64,000 bases of DNA from Phaeosaccion multiseriatum. Taxonomy: Eukaryota; Ochrophyta, other classes. Shown here piece after piece: positions 43,623 to 55,400 of the stretch (the stretch's first letter is position 1; every line of letters starts with the position of its first letter). The notes beneath the pieces are model-generated. The model saw nothing but the letters and a program-made list of their open reading frames with translations. It was not told the origin of the DNA and searched no databases. The position numbers and the translations under genes were made by a program. The stretch is from the NCBI GenBank assembly GCA_965112735.1, contig OZ218952.1:3658001-3722000 (forward strand). Direction: 5' to 3'.

Positions 43623-45569
43623 ATGCTGCGAAGCGCTCTGGTCAAAGTCGGGGCGACGGCTGTCTGCAGGGGAGCAGGCCGGGCGGCAGCAGTCGCTAGA
43701 ACAGGGGCAGGAGCAGGAGCAGGATCCACAGCACGGGCATGCCGTGCTCAGGGTGAGTCGCTGAAGCTGCTTTCCCTTGAATAGGTCCACTCGTTTGCTC
43801 ACGACGCTCTCGTTTCCCCCTCTTGTCTGTGTAACCTCCTGCACTTACAGGTCGATGCATGTCCGGCCTGGTGGAGAAGCTGCAAAGCTCAATGACAGAT
43901 GTACCTTTGGCCGAGGCAGTGTGCTTCAAAAAGCATAACCTAAAGTTTACAAGAGCCGATATTACCAAGTGAGGAAGGTCTTGGGATGAAGGAGAATAAA
44001 CTGAGCTGCGGCCCTTAAGTCGCCCCCCATCCTAGTAACGCTCTTCCGAACACTTACTCACGCCATCACGCAATCGCGCACTCCCTTCCCTCTCCCATGC
44101 TCTCCCCTACTCTGCCTTCCCTCCCCTCAACTCTCTACGTAAAAGGTACGGAGACGCGGTGGCTTGCGGGCTCTTGGAGTTGGCCGTCCCCGGCGAAACA
44201 GTGGCCTCATTCTTAGGAGAGGGAACGGAGAAAAGCTTGATGCAGGTAAGAACAGAACCATAGCAAACCACACGTAGAGATTTGATGACTGGTGTCTGCC
44301 TCCTCATTAGGAAACGGTTTGGTTGTCCAGGAGAGGGCATACAGATGTAAATATGCCCTTCGGACGGCACCCCCCCTCTCCACTCGTACCACTCCTTCTG
44401 CATGGGTGGTAACCAACCAAACTATTCCCCCCTGTGTCTTCTTCAAGGCACCCCTCCCGCCCTCACCCACCCCTGTGTGGTTGCCCTCCTCTCCTCCTCC
44501 TCCTCCTCCTCCTCCTCCTCCTCCTCCTCCTCCTCCTCCTCCTCCTCCTCCTCCTCCTCCTCTTCCTCCTCCTCCTCCTCCCCCCCCTCTTCATCCTCAT
44601 CCTTCCCCCCCTCCCCCCCCGTCCTCCGCCTCTGTGCTGCGTCATGCGTGTCTCAGATTGCCGCTGCCAAGAGCGGACTAGTGCTGGCAGAAGCATCCCC
44701 CGCCATAGCTGCCAGCAAGGAGGGTATCGCCAAGGTTCTGCAGCAATCGAAGGCCGCTATTGTGCTGGTAGAAGCGGCAGGTGAGGAGCAGGAGCAGGAG
44801 GAAGAGGAGGCAGAGGAGGGGGAGGAGGAGGAGAGAAGAAGAAGAAGAAGAAGAAGAAGAAGGAGGAGGAGGAGGAGGAGGAGGAGGAGGAGAGGAGGAG
44901 GAGGAGTAAGGGGAGAGAAGGAAGAGGAGGAGCAGAAGGAGGAGAACAAGAAAGAGAAGGGATATCTGAATTTGTCGGTAGTCGCGGTGCCGCCACGCCT
45001 TGCACGTGAATCAACCCCCTCCCAACCCTCTCCCCTCCAAATCTCATCGATTTAATTTAACTCACAATTTGTTGCCTGCTTCGTCCCCCATCCATCACCC
45101 TCCTATCTTCCTACCCGCCTACCTACCCACCTACCTGTCTGCCTACTTGCCTACCTGCCTACCTACCTACGTACCTACCCACCTACTTATATTTCACCTA
45201 CACCCCTCCCCAGACGTGCCAATGCTCAAGGAGGCCGTGGCTGAGTTGAAGAGCTTTGACGACAAACTCGGCCTTCCTTTCCGATCGGAGGCGTTCCCAG
45301 GCCTCCGTGCTGCCGTTCACACGGGCTGGGACTCCCTCCCGGGTGTGACAAATTTCAAGCACATTCTCATATACGACCCCCAACCCGCGTCGCCCCTCAA
45401 GCCGCCGTCGGAGATTCCAGATACCACACCCTTGGCCATGCCCTTTTCGGGCTCGGGGAGCTCTCCGGCGGCGGCCAAGACGCTCACACACGCAGACGTT
45501 CTCAAGGGAGGGGGCAAAGCTTGGCCCACGGTGGCGGCTTTAGTAGACCACAAGTATATCGAGGTGTGA
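43623..45569 (+). CDS. Truncated AMP-binding (acyl-CoA synthetase-like) protein, mitochondrial-type presequence
   Basis: Exons 43623-43752, 43851-43968, 44146-44245, 44657-44780, 45214-45569 (828 nt, 275 aa), phases consistent. The first ~45 residues are Arg/Ala/Gly-rich without acidic residues (LRSALVKVGATAVCRGAGR), a typical mitochondrial presequence. The middle resembles the N-terminal lobe of ANL adenylate-forming enzymes: KYGDAVACGLLELAV, a later IAAAKSGLVLAEASP, then VLQQSKAAIVLVEAA. These match the family's GD.VA...N, A..K.G..lv...P and l..s.a..l. positions. The ATP-binding (T)SGTTGxPKG motif and the whole C-terminal lobe are absent, so it should not be catalytic. It sits between the two duplicated PPR genes. 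Function unknown; the ANL assignment is tentative. Confidence 0.6.
44493..44580 (+). repeat. (CCT)n microsatellite in intron of ANL-like gene
   Basis: About 28 CCT units just upstream of the exon 4 acceptor, acting as an extended polypyrimidine tract. A GAA/GGA tract follows exon 4 at 44784-44930. Confidence 0.95.
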
Positions 45570-46355
45570 CGTCACGAGTGAATTTGTAAAAGGGAAAGAG
45601 GGGTGATGGCGTCCGCCCGTCGCTTTCTTTTTTTTCTCTTTTTTTTTGGGCATGAATATCGACGGGAAGCACGGCACGGCGGCGAAGGGGCTTTTTACCA
45701 CTCACCACCTTTCACAGCGGCAGAGGCGGAGCAGCAGAAGCAGCAGCAGCAGCAGCAGCGACAGCAGAAGTAGCAGCGGCACAGGCAGCAGCAGCAGCAG
45801 CAGCAGCAGCACATCTGCTCTTGATGTTGGGGCCGATTTGTATGTATGGGTAGGCTGGCGGGAAGAAGAAAAGAGTTGTCGGGGCTCTTAACAGCTTCGG
45901 CAGCATTTCAGCAGCAGAAGGGCAGCTCGCTCCGCGCTTCCGGGGACTCTGCGGCTTGCACACTAGCTGCCGCATCAATTCTATTCCGTCCTGCGTTGGC
46001 AACAGCAGCAGCAGCAGCAGCATCAGCAGGAGAGGCAGTAGTTGGTGACACGGCAGCAAGCAGGAGGGCGATGTTTACAAGGGGCGACAAGTTTCTGTGT
46101 TTGGGGGCTGTGTTTGGGGGCTGTCCTTGGCTCCAGCCCAGAGGGGTCGTGCTGCGGCAGTCGCCCCTCCCTTCAATATACATGCACATATTACGTAACT
46201 TACTGCGTCAGGGTCGTTTTAAATAAGAAGGATTGAAGGACACGTGTTTTTCTCCCCCCCCTCACCCCGCTCCCCGCTCATCGGCCAGCATCACGGCGAA
46301 TGAGGAGAGAAGGAGGAGACCCAAAAAAAAAAAAGGAATCACACCTATTAAGTCA
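45570..46355. other. Spacer with CAG-rich tracts before PPR gene 3
   Basis: Contains AGCAGC tracts (45725-45820, 46003-46030), a T-rich stretch at 45626-45648 and an A11 run at 46324. Short frames on both strands (e.g. a minus-strand 93-aa frame, 46189-45908, with a short hydrophobic Leu/Ala stretch) are not convincing genes. A diverged TTGGTGACACG copy of the dispersed word is at 46041-46051. Confidence 0.4.
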
Positions 46356-46504
46356 ATAAAGTCCGCCCGCGGCGGCCGGCGGCTCTAAATACTCTACAGG
46401 GGCGGCTCTCGCTCTCGGAAAGAGGAAGAGCATTAGGGTAAATATAGCATAGGGGCACACCCCAATGGAAAGAGAGGTTTGAGAGCAGTAGAACGGCAGA
46501 TACA
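46356..46504 (+). promoter_or_regulatory. Duplicated promoter/5'UTR of PPR gene 3
   Basis: Near-identical to 41133-41281; the two starts are 5223 bp apart in direct orientation. Confidence 0.75.
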
Positions 46505-48859
46505 ATGCTGATGATGAGAGCAATGTCGTTGAGGGGAGTGGCCAGAGCGTGCTACTCCTCTTGCATTGGCAGGAATAGAAGAGGACCCGCGCCCGCAGTA
46601 GGAGGCACCGCTGCTGAACGGCGTGCCGACTCTTCTCTCCATCAGCAGAAGCAGCTGCCGCAGCAATGGTCCTGCTACTCTACTGGGGGAAGTGACAAGT
46701 CGAGGCAGATACGGCTCATGAGGGAGATCCAAGATCTGGGGAGGAGCAAAGACTGGAAGAGGGTGGCACCTACTCTGGAGCGCGCACGGCGAGAGGGCCT
46801 CAAGCCCAACCAGTACTGTTTGAATGCTGCTATTTCCGCGATTGGGAAGTGCGGGCGGTGGAAGGGCGCTTTGGCTCTCTTGGCAGAGATGAAGGAGGAA
46901 GGCATCAGGCCAGACGCGATAAGCTACAGCTCCGCCATAAACGCATGCGCCAGGGCTAGCCAACATGTAGAGGCAATGGATTTACTGAGGGAGATGAAGG
47001 CACAAGGACTCGCTCCGGATGCAATCAGCCACAACGCCGCCATTAATGCATGCGCCAGGGCCAGCCAACACGTGGAGGCAATGGGTTTACTGAGGGAGAT
47101 GAAGGCAGAAGGACTTGCTCCCGATCATATCAGCTACAATACCACCATTTATGCATGCGCCAGAGCCAGCCAACACGTGGAGGCATTGGGTTTACTGAGG
47201 GAGATGAAGGCAGAAGGACTCGCTCCCGATCATATCAGCTACAATGCAGCCATTACTGCATGTGGCAAGGCCAACAACCAACACGTGGAGGCAATGGGCT
47301 TACTGAGGGAGATGAAGGGAGAAGGACTCACTCCCGATCATATCAGCTACAGCTCCACCATTGATGCATGCGCCAGAGCCAGCCAACACATGGAGGCAAT
47401 GGGTTTACTGAGGGAGATGAAGGGGGAAGGACTGGCTCCCAATACAATCAGCTACAACTCCACCATTAATGCATGCGCCAAGGCCAGCCAACACGTGGAG
47501 GCATTGGGTTTACTGAGGGAGATGAAGGCAGAAGGACTCACTCCCGACGTAATCAGCTACAGCTCCACCATTAACGCATGCGCCCGGGCCAGCCAACACG
47601 TAGAGGCATTGGGTTTACTGAGGGAGATGAAGGCACAAGGACTTGCTCCCGATACAGTCAGCTACAGTAATGCCATTTCTGCATGTGGCAATGACAACAA
47701 CAGCGTTGAGGCTCTGAAGCTGTGGAGTGAGATGAAGGCGGTAGGTCTCAAGCCAAATGTAATCAGCTACAGTGCAGCCATTACTGCATGTGGCAACGAC
47801 AACAACAGCGGGGAGGCCCTGAAGCTGTTGAGTGAGATGAAGACGGCAGGTCTCAAGCCAAATGAGATCAGCTACAGTGCAGCCATTACTGCGTGTGGCA
47901 ACGACAACAACAGCGTGGAGGCCCTGAAGTTACTGAGTGAGATGAAGGCGGCAGGATTCAAGCCTGATGTGATCAGCTACAGTGCAGCCATTACTGCGTG
48001 TGGCAACGACAACAACAGCGTGGAGGCCCTTAAGCTATTCAATGAGATGAAGGCGGCAGGACTCAAGCCTGAAGTGATCAGCTACAGTGCAGCCATTACT
48101 GCGTGTGGCAACGACAAGAACAGCGTGGAGGCCCTGAAGTTACTGAGTGAGATGAAGGCGGCAGGATTCAAGCCTGATGTGATCAGCTACAGTGCAGCCA
48201 TTACTGCGTGTGGCAACGACAACAACAGCGTGGAGGCCCTTAAGCTATTCAATGAGATGAAGGCGGCAGGACTCAAGCCTGAAGTGATCAGCTACAGTGC
48301 AGCCATTACTGCGTGTGGCAACGGCAAGAACAGCGGGGAGGCCCTGAAGTTACTGAGTGAGATGAAGGCGGCAGGATTCAAGCCTGATGTGATCAGCTAC
48401 AGTGCAGCCATTACTGCGTGTGGCAACGACAACAACAGCGTGGAGGCCCTTAAGCTATTCAATGAGATGAAGGCGGCAGGACTCAAGCCAAATGTGATCA
48501 GCTACAAAGCCGCTATTGACGCTTTGCAGGAGAGTGGCGACGAGGAGGCTGCTGACGAGCTGTACGCAGAGGCCGTATCACAAAGGGTCTTGAATCACTG
48601 GAAGAAAGGGGGGCAGGAGATGGACTTACACGACTTCAGCAGGGGAACGAGCAAGGCAGCGCTTCGTCACGTGCTCTCAGAGGCGAAGCCGGGGGCTGAG
48701 GTCAAAGTCATCACAGGCCGAGGCCGAGGTAGTGAGGACGGCGTCAGCGTTCTCAAGCCCGCGGTGCTGGCCTACTTGCAGGAGAGGCCGGGCGTCGAAG
48801 CATGGGAAGACGAACGCAACCCGGGGAGGGTGGTGATGCGGGTCAGTGGTGGTAAGTAG
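46505..48859 (+). CDS. PPR-SMR protein 3 (about 17 PPR motifs)
   Basis: Intronless, 784 aa. N-terminus as in PPR gene 2. It has about 17 P-type motifs: eight REMKAEGLAPD-type, then SEMKAAGFKPD / NEMKAAGLKPE pairs. The last pairs form a perfect 210-bp higher-order repeat. The SMR domain is complete (MDLHDFSRGTSKAALRHVL, VITGRGRGSEDGVSVLKP) and is closer to PPR gene 1 than to its neighbour PPR gene 2, although its 5' end matches gene 2. Expected role: organelle RNA binding and processing. Confidence 0.9.
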   Translation: MLMMRAMSLRGVARACYSSCIGRNRRGPAPAVGGTAAERRADSSLHQQKQLPQQWSCYSTGGSDKSRQIRLMREIQDLGRSKDWKRVAPTLERARREGLKPNQYCLNAAISAIGKCGRWKGALALLAEMKEEGIRPDAISYSSAINACARASQHVEAMDLLREMKAQGLAPDAISHNAAINACARASQHVEAMGLLREMKAEGLAPDHISYNTTIYACARASQHVEALGLLREMKAEGLAPDHISYNAAITACGKANNQHVEAMGLLREMKGEGLTPDHISYSSTIDACARASQHMEAMGLLREMKGEGLAPNTISYNSTINACAKASQHVEALGLLREMKAEGLTPDVISYSSTINACARASQHVEALGLLREMKAQGLAPDTVSYSNAISACGNDNNSVEALKLWSEMKAVGLKPNVISYSAAITACGNDNNSGEALKLLSEMKTAGLKPNEISYSAAITACGNDNNSVEALKLLSEMKAAGFKPDVISYSAAITACGNDNNSVEALKLFNEMKAAGLKPEVISYSAAITACGNDKNSVEALKLLSEMKAAGFKPDVISYSAAITACGNDNNSVEALKLFNEMKAAGLKPEVISYSAAITACGNGKNSGEALKLLSEMKAAGFKPDVISYSAAITACGNDNNSVEALKLFNEMKAAGLKPNVISYKAAIDALQESGDEEAADELYAEAVSQRVLNHWKKGGQEMDLHDFSRGTSKAALRHVLSEAKPGAEVKVITGRGRGSEDGVSVLKPAVLAYLQERPGVEAWEDERNPGRVVMRVSGGK
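47908..48490 (+). repeat. Higher-order tandem repeat in PPR gene 3 (210-bp period)
   Basis: Two-motif unit repeated about three times; attcaatgag falls at 48037, 48247 and 48457, exactly 210 bp apart, with only a few base differences between units. Confidence 0.92.
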
Positions 48860-49022
48860 GCTGGCAAGATGGGGGAATTGCGGTGGCACTCTACCCCCGC
48901 ATACCACAGCTGGAGGCCGTAGACCCAAGTTGTCCACATTGGATCCCACAGCTCGTGGCCCACATGCCACACCTTCCCTGCCCTGCTAACAACAGTACTA
49001 TTTACAATTACTTTTTTTTTAC

Positions 49023-49402
49023 TCACACGAGGTGCTGCTGATTGCCCTCCAACCCTTCTTGCCCCACCACCAACCGTGCCATCTCTAGCTCCACGTGGTT
49101 GTTCGCCACCGCAGCTCTCCCTCCCCCTCCTCCATCCGCTTCACCCCCTCCTCCTCCTCCTCCTCCTCCTCCTCCTCCTGACGCTCCGGTTTCCGCAGCT
49201 CCATCTTCCCTGTCCTCCCCCCCCTGCTGGGACGCAAGCAGCGTCCAGCCGCTCATTCTGCCCCGCCCAATACCCCGAAGGAAATGCCTCGCACCCTCCA
49301 CCCCCGTCCGCACGGCCATCCCCAAGCGAACGCGCCCCTGTTGCAATCTGGCGGCTCTCTCCCCATTTCCTCCTCCTCCCCCCCCCCCTGCTGTTGATGA
49401 TG

Positions 49403-49436
<34 letters not shown>

Positions 49437-52400
49437 TTCTCCTCCAGCTACTGCTGCTGCTGCCGCTGCTGCTGCCGCTGCTGATGCCGCTGCTGCTGCT
49501 ACCGCGGCTACACGCGTCTCCCGCAGCCCCTCTCGAACGTTCCCTTTGCAAATCGGACAAAGCACGGACAGACGAAGCCACTCCTCCACGCACTCTGGAT
49601 GGAACACGTGATGGCAAGGCAGGCGCTTGAGTGGATCCCCATCGTCAAACGCAGTCAGACAGACCGCGCATTCGTCGTACTCCTTCTCCGATTCTGTAGC
49701 ACTGACCCTGCTATAAGCGTCTGCACTTCCGCTCCCACCCAGACTGCCTCCGCCATCATTGTGAAGGATGCCGCCTTGCGTGAGTGTCTCGGGGCCCTCA
49801 GAATAAGAATCACTGGCCGAACCCTCACTAACGGTCACCGCCGCCGCCGCTCCTGCTGCTGCTGTTGCTGCTGCTGTATTACCAACTGCTGCTTCTGCTG
49901 CAGCTGGTGCCTGCGGCTCCTGTTGCTGCTGCATCACCAACTGCTGCCTCTTGAAGGGGCGGAAGAAGAGCGTCTCCAGCGCGTTGAGCTCATCGTCTCT
50001 CAATCCAGGCCGCCTCCTGCTCCCTGCAGTCGCCAACCGGGCCAAAAAACCACCACCTCCCCCTCTTGTGGTGTCTCCAGCTGCTCCCCCCATGGTCAGA
50101 GGCTCCACCCACAGCACCCCACACAGGAGGAGGGCCCTCGACACAAGCAGAAACATACTCAATGCCATCATAGCCACAGCCATCATGGCCACCATCACCA
50201 CGAGGGAGGTGGAGATGGCGGGGACGGTGTTGGATCCGCCAAAGCCGCCTTCACTCGGTATCTTGCAGCTCGTGTCTTGGGGGGTGCCCGTGGTGCCGCC
50301 TGCGCACTCTCCACACGAGTCCACCACCGCTTCTCCGTGGCAGCGACCGTCGCAGTCTCTGTGGAGGAGGGGAGGGGGAGGAAGCAACACACACGTATTA
50401 ATGTATGTATGTATGTATGTATGTATGTATGTATGTATGTATGTATGTATGTATGTATGTATGTATGTATGTATGTATGTATGTATGTATGTATGTATGT
50501 ATGTATGTATGTATGTACGTACGCAAGGGTAGGTATACATTGCAAGGCCACGAGTCGAAAGGCCATTTAGAGGCAGAAAGGGGCTGTGGAGGAGTGGGGG
50601 AGTTCATAAACTGTGGCGGGCATGCGGGGATGAGGGGGGTATGAGCCATATCTGTCTCAACACCCAAGTCAGTCAAGTCAGTACGATAGTCAAGTCAGTC
50701 AAGTCAGTCCTTGGGAAGTCGTTCCAATCAATTACAATCAATTCAATCGCTGGAAGCTGTCGTCCCCCCTTGTGCATTTCGCCGCACTCGCCGCATCACA
50801 AACCACGCAACTAACCCCTTCCGGCTCCTCCTCCTCCTCCTCCTCCTCCTCCTCCTCCTTCCTTTCCACTCCTTCTCCCCTCCTCCTTCCTCTCCCCTCC
50901 TCCTTCCTCTTCGTCCTCGTCCTCTTCCCTCCCTCCTCGCCCTCCTCCTTCCCTCTTCCCTCTTCTGCTCACCTCGTCTCGCCCGCCCCGCCACAGACAG
51001 CGCACTTGTCGCACTTGAAGTGATCCATCCCCTCCAAAGGGCTGCAACCGCACCCCTCAAAGTGTCTACTGCCGCCATCCCCCCCCCCGTCCGAGGAAGA
51101 AGAGGAAGACAACGCGGAGGGGTGGTACTTAACCATCAGGGTCTGGCTGTACACGCGATGCATCCTGCTGTTAGCACCGCCTTCGCCGTCGGGCAGTGCC
51201 GTTAGACCATGCACTCCGGTAACCCTGCCTCCTCCCCCTACCCATCCTCCTCCGTCTCCTCCTGTTGCTGCTGCGGCTGCTGCTGCTCCTTCTGCTGCCC
51301 CCCCTCCTCCACCTCCTCCAGCCTCTTCTCCTCCTCCCCCTGCTGCTGCTGCTGCTGCTCCTCCTCCTCGTTCTCCTCCTCCCTTTCCTTCCTCGGACGC
51401 TCCCGCTCCTCTCTCGGCAAACGTCGCCCTTACCTCCACCGATACAATCGTCCCCGTGGCTTGGCCTCCTCCTCCTTCTAGCCAAGCCAAACGAGGCACT
51501 CGACACGATAGTGTGCCTCTAATGTCGCCCCTTCCCTTCTGTACGCCAATCCCCTCCCACAGCCCCGAGTCACTTCCTTCCCAGTCACTTTCCGAGCTCC
51601 TTTCCTCCCCCCCCCTGCCGAACCCTCCTCCTTCCTGCTGCCCTTCTCCTGCCCCCCATTCGTCCTCGAGGCTGCTGTATTGCGTACCTGCTGCCAAGGG
51701 TGGAGCAAAGGTCATGACTGCAGGCGAATCCACCACACCCGCAAAAATACAGCTGGTAGTACAGTAGAGCAGTTGAGACAGCACAGTACGGCACAACAGT
51801 TGGTGATACAACACACCACAGCACAGCAAAGGATGCACGCACGCACGCACGCCCGGGCAAGTAGACACGGGGAAGTGGAGGTGGGTGGGAGAGGGGAGGG
51901 ATGGGGGGGTTAGAGGAGACACATAGACTGCCTCGAAGGAAGGGGAGAGACAGAAGGAAGAGAACGAGGCATAATTCCAGACAGCAGCGAGCCGAGGGAG
52001 AGAAGGAACAGGCCAGGCCGTCTGGCTTTTCCAGGTGTGGAAGAAGCACGCACACGGCATACAGGGAAGAGCGTTGACAGAAATCTGCCACTCCTCCTCG
52101 TCCTCCCCTCACTCTCCTCGCCCTCTCCCTCCTCCTCTTCACTCGTCCAACAAACACACCTGAGCGAAACGTCCACCCCCAAGGCCGCGCAGGTAAAGCC
52201 TTCCCATTGGATGTGCAGTTCGTCGCCAGCCTGTACACACGACTCATCAACGCACCCAATGGTGGGTAAGCGACAGAGCGCCACTTGATTACCAGCCTGG
52301 ACAAGCCCTCCCCCCGCTGCTGCTGCTTCGTCCACAGAGGGTGCACTCTCTGCGTCTTGCCCTCCCCCTCCCCCTCCTGCTCCTCCTTCTCCTCCTCCTC

Positions 52401-55400
52401 CTGCTGCTGCTGCTGGCTCCAGGCGCAGCTGGGTGGACTGCCGAACAAAGTCTCCGCGCCACCCGTAACGCATTCCGACATCGTACTGCGCTTGGTCCTG
52501 CGGATCGGAGCGCAGGGTAGATGACGAGAAGGCATTCCCACTCACTCCAACCAACCAAGAGGCGGGACGGACAGCGTGAGTAGCGCCTCCTCTACCTTCA
52601 GCGGATTCACCGCCGCTGCTGCTCCCTTCGTCCACACCACCTCCTCCGGCCGACCCTTGCCCCTCCTCTGTCGCCTCCTTCCCATGCTCTTCTCCCTGCT
52701 TCTGCTCGTGCCCCGCATCCTCCTCCTCCTCCTCCTCCTCCTCCTCCTTCCCCTCCTCCACCTCCTCCTCCTTCCCCTCCTCCTCCTCCCCCTCCTCCCC
52801 CTGGCCCTGATGCGCTTGTTTCTCCTCGTCCTGCCCCCCTCCAACCTCAATGTACCGATACAGTAGACTGCCATCGGCATGCAGGGAGGCCGCGAACGTG
52901 CTCGGCCCTGCGCTGGGGTTCTTGAGATAGAGGTACACGTCTCTGTACAACACATGGAAGCTCCTCTCCCCCTCCCTCTCTGGCTCCTCAGGCCCTTCAG
53001 AGAGGACCATGACTGCCGATGGAAAGTTGGCGCTTGAGTCTGCCGGGTTCCAATCCGCCTTTAGTATGGGAAGGTACGCCTGCACAACGCCCGACGATGA
53101 GCAGCGGGACGAACGAGCAGAAGGACGGAGTGTGTGTGGAGCGATGTTGTAGCTTGTCTTCTGTTGCGATCCATATCGCACGTACATATATATATAATGC
53201 ATGCAGTAACCGCTCACTCACCCAGCGAGTTCAAGAAAAGCATAGAAGAACCAAATCGCAAGGAGGCATTTAACGGCGCGAACGTTACGATACGCCACGC
53301 CTACTCACCTGTGCTGTGGCCGAGGGCGGGCAGATGGCACCCAAACAGCTCTGCAGGGGGGGGAGGAAGAGTGCCCCGTTTGGTGATACAAAGAGGTTGT
53401 CGAAAACCGTGCCGTACACGGGAAACCGCATGCCAATGGGCCTTCGCAGTTGTTTCAGGTGGTGGCCCACCACAGTTTCAGTTTCAGTTTCAATGGAGAG
53501 AATGAATGGGCACGACGTGAAGGGCGGCAACCGAAGGAAAGAAAGGGCGGGGAACAGGGGAGAGGGAGGCTTATGGTCAGCAAGGAAGGAAAGAAGGCTG
53601 GAGGAAGGACCGACCTACTGACTGCTGTCAGCGCTACTCACTAAATGCTGACAGGCATGACATGACATGACACACGCACAAGCACAGACACACACACACA
53701 CACATACATACACACAGGCACACACACAGACACACACACACGCACATGCTCTTGTCTTACCTCTGCTCCACGGGGTAGTCATCCACCTCCGACACGGACG
53801 AGAGCTGATGCGCCAATTGTATCTTGCCCACAAAGGCCAGCTGGTCAAACTGCTTCGCGTGCTGCACCACCGGGATGTACTCGTATGCCTCTGCCCGCTG
53901 CTTCCGCCAAGGCGACTGGGTGAGGCACGACTGGGCCCCTGCTCCTCCTCCTCCTCCTCCTCCTCCTCGGGATGTCTTCTCCTGTCCAGCCCACGGCTGC
54001 GCAACACAGCGCCGCTTCACACAGTGCACACGAGCGCACACGTCCACAGAGGGGCAGTCCGTATCCGCGCCGCAGCGCCGGGGAGACACCTGCATAAGCC
54101 CGCTCCACTCAGCTCCTCTCCACCCCTCCCCGGCACCAGGTACGGCTGGTGCAGCCACCGCCACTGTCACGCTCACCTGCGCAACGGCATGGGAGAACGG
54201 GTCCTCTTGCTGCTGAGACCCCTTCAACTCCTCCTCCTCCTCCTCCTCTTCCCGTGCCCGCCTCGAGCTCGCCAGGCTGGGCAGCTCTGGTACTCGACAA
54301 ACCACTCTCTCCAGTCGGGTGCCGTCTGCACGAACGTAAGCGGGTGGCGTCTCCTCCTCCTCTCCCTCTCCTCCTTCTCCTCCTCTTCCACCACCATACC
54401 CGGCAGAGCTCCCCTCCCCCCACTCCGAACCGCCCCCGCCCCCCTCGAAGCCAGCGTACTGGTCATACTCATGCTCAAACTCGTCCTCCGCCTCCTCTTC
54501 CTCTTCTCGTGTCTCAGCCTCCGCGTCGCGCAGCTCTGGAGGCAAGCAAAGCTGCAGCTGCACCACTACGAAGCGGTACTGCCTGTCCGGCTTCCCCACC
54601 ACCGTACACACCGAATCACAGGGACACGAATCCTCCGACTCGTCGTCACAAATGGGCAGACACATGCCACTCATGCACATCTCGCCAATGTCGCAGCCTT
54701 CGCCACCGTCGCCTGCTCCTGTTTGCACCGCTCCTCCTCCATCCCCTGCTCCTCCTGCTGCTGCTTGTCCACCCGTGTCAGCCCCCCTCGCCCCCCAATG
54801 GCCGCCACTACTTCCGTCACTCGCCCCTCCTCCTCGTCCTGCAGCCCCCCCACAAGGTCGACTGTAGCGCTCGCAGAGGGTCGGATTGGAGCACTCCATG
54901 CCCCCCACCATGACGCGGATGCTTCCCTCATCGAGGCCGAAGTCTGTCCCTGTGACGGTGACTTGATCGCCCGCACTCGCCTCCGCTGGCACAACGGAGT
55001 ACACGACTGGTCCAGTACTACTACCGCTGTCACCGCTACTAGCACTTTCACTAGTGCTTACGCTCTCCTCGTCCATGCTAAAGCCTCTATCATTCGCTCC
55101 GTTGCTGGTGCTGCTGCGGAGAGTCACGTCAGTCGCATTGGTCGTCTGCCTTCCCTTCTGCCACAACCGCCGGCGGAAGGCACCGGACCCATCGCCTCTA
55201 TTACGATTACTACTACTACTGCTGCTAGTGCTACTATTATTATTGCTACTGGTGGTGGTGGGTGTGTGGCCATCCTTTCTGCAGGTGAAGACGCTCGTTT
55301 CTCCTGCCGCTTGTCGCATGTACACCCCGTGGTTGTGGAAGGTGGGGCCCCACGCGTGCGAACCGCAACCACCATCCTCCCTGCACCACAGTCCTCCCAC

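Noticed and set aside
45908-46189. Possible small secreted protein on the minus strand
   Set aside because: Only 93 aa, Ala-rich from a GCA repeat, no supporting start context or homologue.
50195-50676. Tyr/Ile/His/Thr-repeat protein
   Set aside because: Translation of the (GTAT)n microsatellite in an intron.
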